In this document: in pieces, positions 62,601 through 64,000 of the stretch
Position numbering within the stretch: position 1 is the first letter of the stretch
Layout of the letters: every line of letters begins with the position of its first letter
Origin: Arbacia lixula
Lineage: Eukaryota > Echinodermata > Echinoidea > Arbacioida > Arbaciidae
Assembly (NCBI GenBank): GCA_963669155.1
Contig: OZ022588.1
Location: forward strand, 11,267,067 to 11,331,066
Reading direction: 5' to 3'
Length of the DNA stretch: 64,000 bases
Position numbers and translations under genes: made by a program
Notes under the pieces: model-generated
What the model was told of the DNA's origin: nothing
The model's input: the letters and a program-made list of their open reading frames with translations, nothing else
Databases searched by the model: none

Positions 62601-64000
62601 CAAGATTCAATTCAGTTCAATTTGTTTATTTTCCACAACTTAACAATACAATCAATACAAGATATATCATGAAAATACAATTCAATGCAGTAAAGGAGGT
62701 AATACAATTCAATGTGGAGGGAAGAACAAAGGCCATTGGCCTATCAAAGGTTCTTCCCTACAATCAATGCAGGGGTTAATTTTGTTTGCTATTGACCGGC
62801 TTTGTGTGTTGCGTTTCAGATAGCGGATCAGCTCCTACTCGACAAGTTACCCTCACTGGAACCCCAGAGGCTGTTGCGTAAGTATTATGGATGCTAGATA
62901 TTGAGATTAGTTTGTGTTGTATAGGAAGGTTTCAAGGGAGAGAATATTATTGGAGAGGAGGTCTGCAGTTACTTCATGTAAGTTGGGATGTATGTTGTCG
63001 AAATGCTCATTTAGTCATGGAGACCCATTCTTCATTCATTTTCAAATGTAGTAGACAAGGATGTGGAGCATAGTTTCCTATTTACAGCAGGACTGGAGAA
63101 TGTTCACTTCAGTGAACTGAAATTTGCTCAATACAATGGTTTTTTTTATTCTGTGAGGAGAGTTACATTTGAGCAATTTCTGTGGGCATCAAACTTTCTA
63201 CTTTTTCCATGTATAATATCTGAATGCCCAAGGGTTGTTTCCCAAGAAGAAACGGTTAATTGCAAGTGGCAGTAATCGTTACATTTAAGTCTAATAGATA
63301 CACCAGCATAACTTACGTTGGCTCTCTGGTTTCTTGCAGGCATGCCAAGACATTGATTGACGAAATCGTGTCCAAGGCCAATCAGAACGAGTCTGAGGGA
63401 AACTTCACTTGTGAGATGATCATCCCGTCAACCAAAGTTGGACTCGTGATCGGTAAAGGTGGCGAAACGATCAGGCAGTTGCAGGTAAGTAACAGGTTTT
63501 ATGACCTCGACCATCGCATAGTAAATGCCATCTCAAAGCATTCTTTCAAAATTGTGCTTGTTTGCTGATTTTATTCATGCCAGATCTTACAAAGAGATCC
63601 CTTATGGACATTACATGATAGAAATTATTACAAAACTATGTTCGGAACGCAAAGGAAGATATTTTCTTTCATTTTTCCCGAAAGGTATGTCGAGCTATGA
63701 CTGAGATTTCATACTCGTTACTGTACACAGCTGATAATTGCCAAGCTTCATGATTTGTGTTTAACTCTATAATGTGCCATGTGTGTATTACTTCAACAGT
63801 AATGCAGACAAATCCCATAGAGAGGCATTTTGCCTGACACACAAAGGGTTAAGAGACTCATGAAGTGTTCCAGCAGAGAGGTCACTCTGCATTAAGTCCA
63901 TGACCTTAATTCCGAGTTTGTTTCTGTCTCTGTTCTTAGGAGCAAGCTGGTGTCAGGATGGTGATGATCCAAGATGGGCCTGGAAACATTGGTGTTGACA
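56532..64000 (+). CDS. FUBP1: Far-upstream-element-binding protein (FUBP/KHSRP family), 3' partial
   Basis: Single-stranded nucleic-acid-binding KH protein. Vertebrate members act in the nucleus in MYC transcription control and in RNA splicing and decay. Coding exons: 56532-56621, 58508-58718, 58966-59026, then 60078-60145 or 60199-60254, 62137-62208, 62820-62877, 63340-63484 and 63940-64000 (continues). All junctions are GT..AG and phases agree. Domains: N-box AFADAVQRARAIAAKIGG (residues 20-37), basic patch RIKRPLED (72-79), KH1 (about 133-197) with GRGG at 146-149, and KH2 from about 210 with GKGG at 225-228. The window ends at residue 255, inside KH2; the family normally has four KH domains plus a Tyr-rich C-terminus, which must lie beyond. 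The start ATG gives MTDYTS, similar to the MADYS start of FUBP1. Invertebrates usually have one gene for the three vertebrate paralogues, so the symbol marks the family, not one-to-one orthology. Confidence 0.95.
57076..57366. mobile_element. TIR cassette with TTAGGG-like repeats in FUBP intron 1
   Basis: Terminal inverted repeats of about 40 bp. Left: TTGGTACCGGCAATCCCGTA, then CAATAGGGGACCAGG. Right: CCTGGTCCCCTATTGTACGG, then GATTGCCTTGGTACCAA. Within it, 57225-57304 is a degenerate array of TTAGGG, TTAGGTTTAGGG and TCAGGG units on the plus strand. Probably a non-autonomous element carrying a telomere-like minisatellite. Confidence 0.75.
57557..57797. mobile_element. Long foldback hairpin in FUBP intron 1
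   Basis: Two ~115-bp arms meet at a 7-base loop near 57683. The inner part is perfectly paired (AGTTCAGCATGAAACATGAT then GCTTT, against its complement). The outer part, rich in GGGAAAAGGAAAGGG, pairs with one length difference, and CAGCTCAAAGGAATTG closes the base. Transcription through the gene would produce a long RNA duplex. Confidence 0.85.
58508..58718 (+). CDS. FUBP1: FUBP exon 2: N-box second half, basic patch
   Basis: 211 bases, phase 0 in and 1 out. It starts IAAKIGG, completing the N-box helix, then a Gly/Ser/Ala-rich linker, RIKRPLED and an acidic SNSDAEPATKN stretch. The order matches FUBP1, where KRPLED is likewise followed by acidic residues. Donor GTAAGT. Confidence 0.93.
58966..59026 (+). 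CDS. FUBP1: FUBP exon 3: linker
   Basis: 61 bases, phase 1 in and 2 out. FGASLPGMPRASPASGSNM is a flexible linker, comparable to the FGTQLPPMH segment before KH1 in FUBP1. Acceptor TTTTTGTAG, donor GTAAGA. Confidence 0.9.
60078..60145 (+). CDS. FUBP1: FUBP exon 4a: alternative KH1 first strand
   Basis: 68 bases, phase 2 in and 1 out. It encodes SGQVSGQGSINEEYFVPDNL then VGL, the start of KH1 just before the IIGRGG loop of exon 5. Acceptor GTTGCAG, donor GTAAGT. It is homologous to exon 4b, 53 bases downstream, and is twelve bases longer. Confidence 0.88.
60199..60254 (+). CDS. FUBP1: FUBP exon 4b: duplicated alternative of exon 4a
   Basis: 56 bases, phase 2 in and 1 out, the same as 4a. It encodes SRAGQGSEEFFVPNKMVGL. 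It has its own acceptor (TTATTGTTTCAG) and donor (GTGAGT). Differences from 4a in the shared core are conservative (Y/F, D/N, N/K, L/M) or silent, and there is no stop, so it is unlikely to be a decayed duplicate. The MVGL end resembles the vertebrate sequence more than 4a does. Confidence 0.82.
61168..61300. mobile_element. 133-bp palindrome in FUBP intron 4
   Basis: ATCAAATATAACATGCACT on the left pairs with its complement ending at 61300; TGAAATTATGGATTCC pairs in the middle; GGAATAGTACTATTCC is the centre. Almost the whole unit is self-complementary. Likely a MITE. A 15-base G run follows at 61311-61325. Confidence 0.8.
62137..62208 (+). CDS. FUBP1: FUBP exon 5: KH1 GXXG loop and helix
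   Basis: 72 bases, phase 1 in and 1 out. IIGRGGQQITALQAESGCNI then QIAP is the KH1 core with the GRGG nucleic-acid-binding loop. It joins equally well to 4a or 4b. Donor GTATGA. Confidence 0.95.
62590..62775 (-). mobile_element. LINE-like 3' end fragment in FUBP intron 5
   Basis: The minus strand reads a GGAAGAACCTTTGATAGGCC segment, CTTCCCTCCACATTGAATTG and a GAAAATAAACAAATTGAACT tail ending in TTGAATTG-type repeats. The CCCCCCACATTG and TTCAATTCAATTCAATG elements of the LINE at 51430 are similar, suggesting the same clade. No coding part. Confidence 0.45.
62820..62877 (+). CDS. FUBP1: FUBP exon 6: KH1 last strand
   Basis: 58 bases, phase 1 in and 2 out. DSGSAPTRQVTLTGTPEAV matches the variable loop and third strand of KH1 (the family pattern is L/V-TGTPE-V). 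Acceptor TTGCGTTTCAG, donor GTAAGT. Confidence 0.93.
63340..63484 (+). CDS. FUBP1: FUBP exon 7: end of KH1, start of KH2
   Basis: 145 bases, phase 2 in and 0 out. AHAKTLIDEIVSKANQNESE closes KH1. CEMIIPSTKVGLVIGKGGET then IRQLQ starts KH2 with its GKGG loop. Donor GTAAGT. Confidence 0.95.
63940..64000 (+). CDS. FUBP1: FUBP exon 8: KH2 continued, cut by window end
   Basis: Starts in phase 0 after GTTCTTAG and encodes EQAGVRMVMIQDGPGNIGVD, the KH2 helix and strand matching the MVMIQDGP segment of FUBP1. The exon and the gene continue past 64000. Confidence 0.95.

Overview
The window looks like non-coding-rich genomic DNA of a marine invertebrate deuterostome, most plausibly an echinoderm such as a sea urchin. 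This is an inference. It rests on spliceosomal introns (GT..AG, GTAAGT-like donors), the FUBP protein sequence, AT-rich unique DNA, a dense load of short inverted-repeat elements and CR1/L2-like LINE remnants, and many microsatellites and poly(G)/poly(C) tracts. There is no operon-like or bacterial organisation. Most long reading frames are translations of microsatellites or palindromic repeats and are left out.

Layout. Positions 1-1250 are CT/CTGT simple sequence. Positions 2757-7364 and 8830-13338 are two diverged copies of one ~4.5 kb block, separated by a 200-base assembly gap (7365-7564) and ~1 kb of other DNA. Each copy holds a 64-bp minisatellite arranged head-to-head, whose units carry a TGACGTCA core, plus three copies of a ~157-bp miniature inverted-repeat element. 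From 13.3 to 56.2 kb I see no convincing host gene. This stretch holds microsatellites, a 7-unit minisatellite, several foldback elements, hAT-like termini with a broken transposase start, two tRNA-derived SINE candidates, and LINE remnants. Two LINE remnants retain recognisable protein: a C-terminal domain at 44.2-45.1 kb and a reverse transcriptase at 51.4-53.7 kb, both on the minus strand.

The one clear host gene is on the plus strand from 56532 and runs off the right edge at 64000. It encodes a far-upstream-element-binding protein (FUBP1/FUBP3/KHSRP family). Eight coding exon positions are visible: the N-box that in vertebrates binds FIR/PUF60, a basic patch, KH1 with a GRGG loop, and the first part of KH2 with a GKGG loop. 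The fourth position is occupied by two tandemly duplicated exons (60078-60145 and 60199-60254) separated by only 53 bases. Either one keeps the frame; using both or neither gives a premature stop in the next exon. This looks like a mutually exclusive exon switch at the first strand of KH1 and is the most interesting observation here. The introns also hold a ~240-base foldback, a palindrome, and an inverted-repeat cassette carrying degenerate TTAGGG-like repeats.
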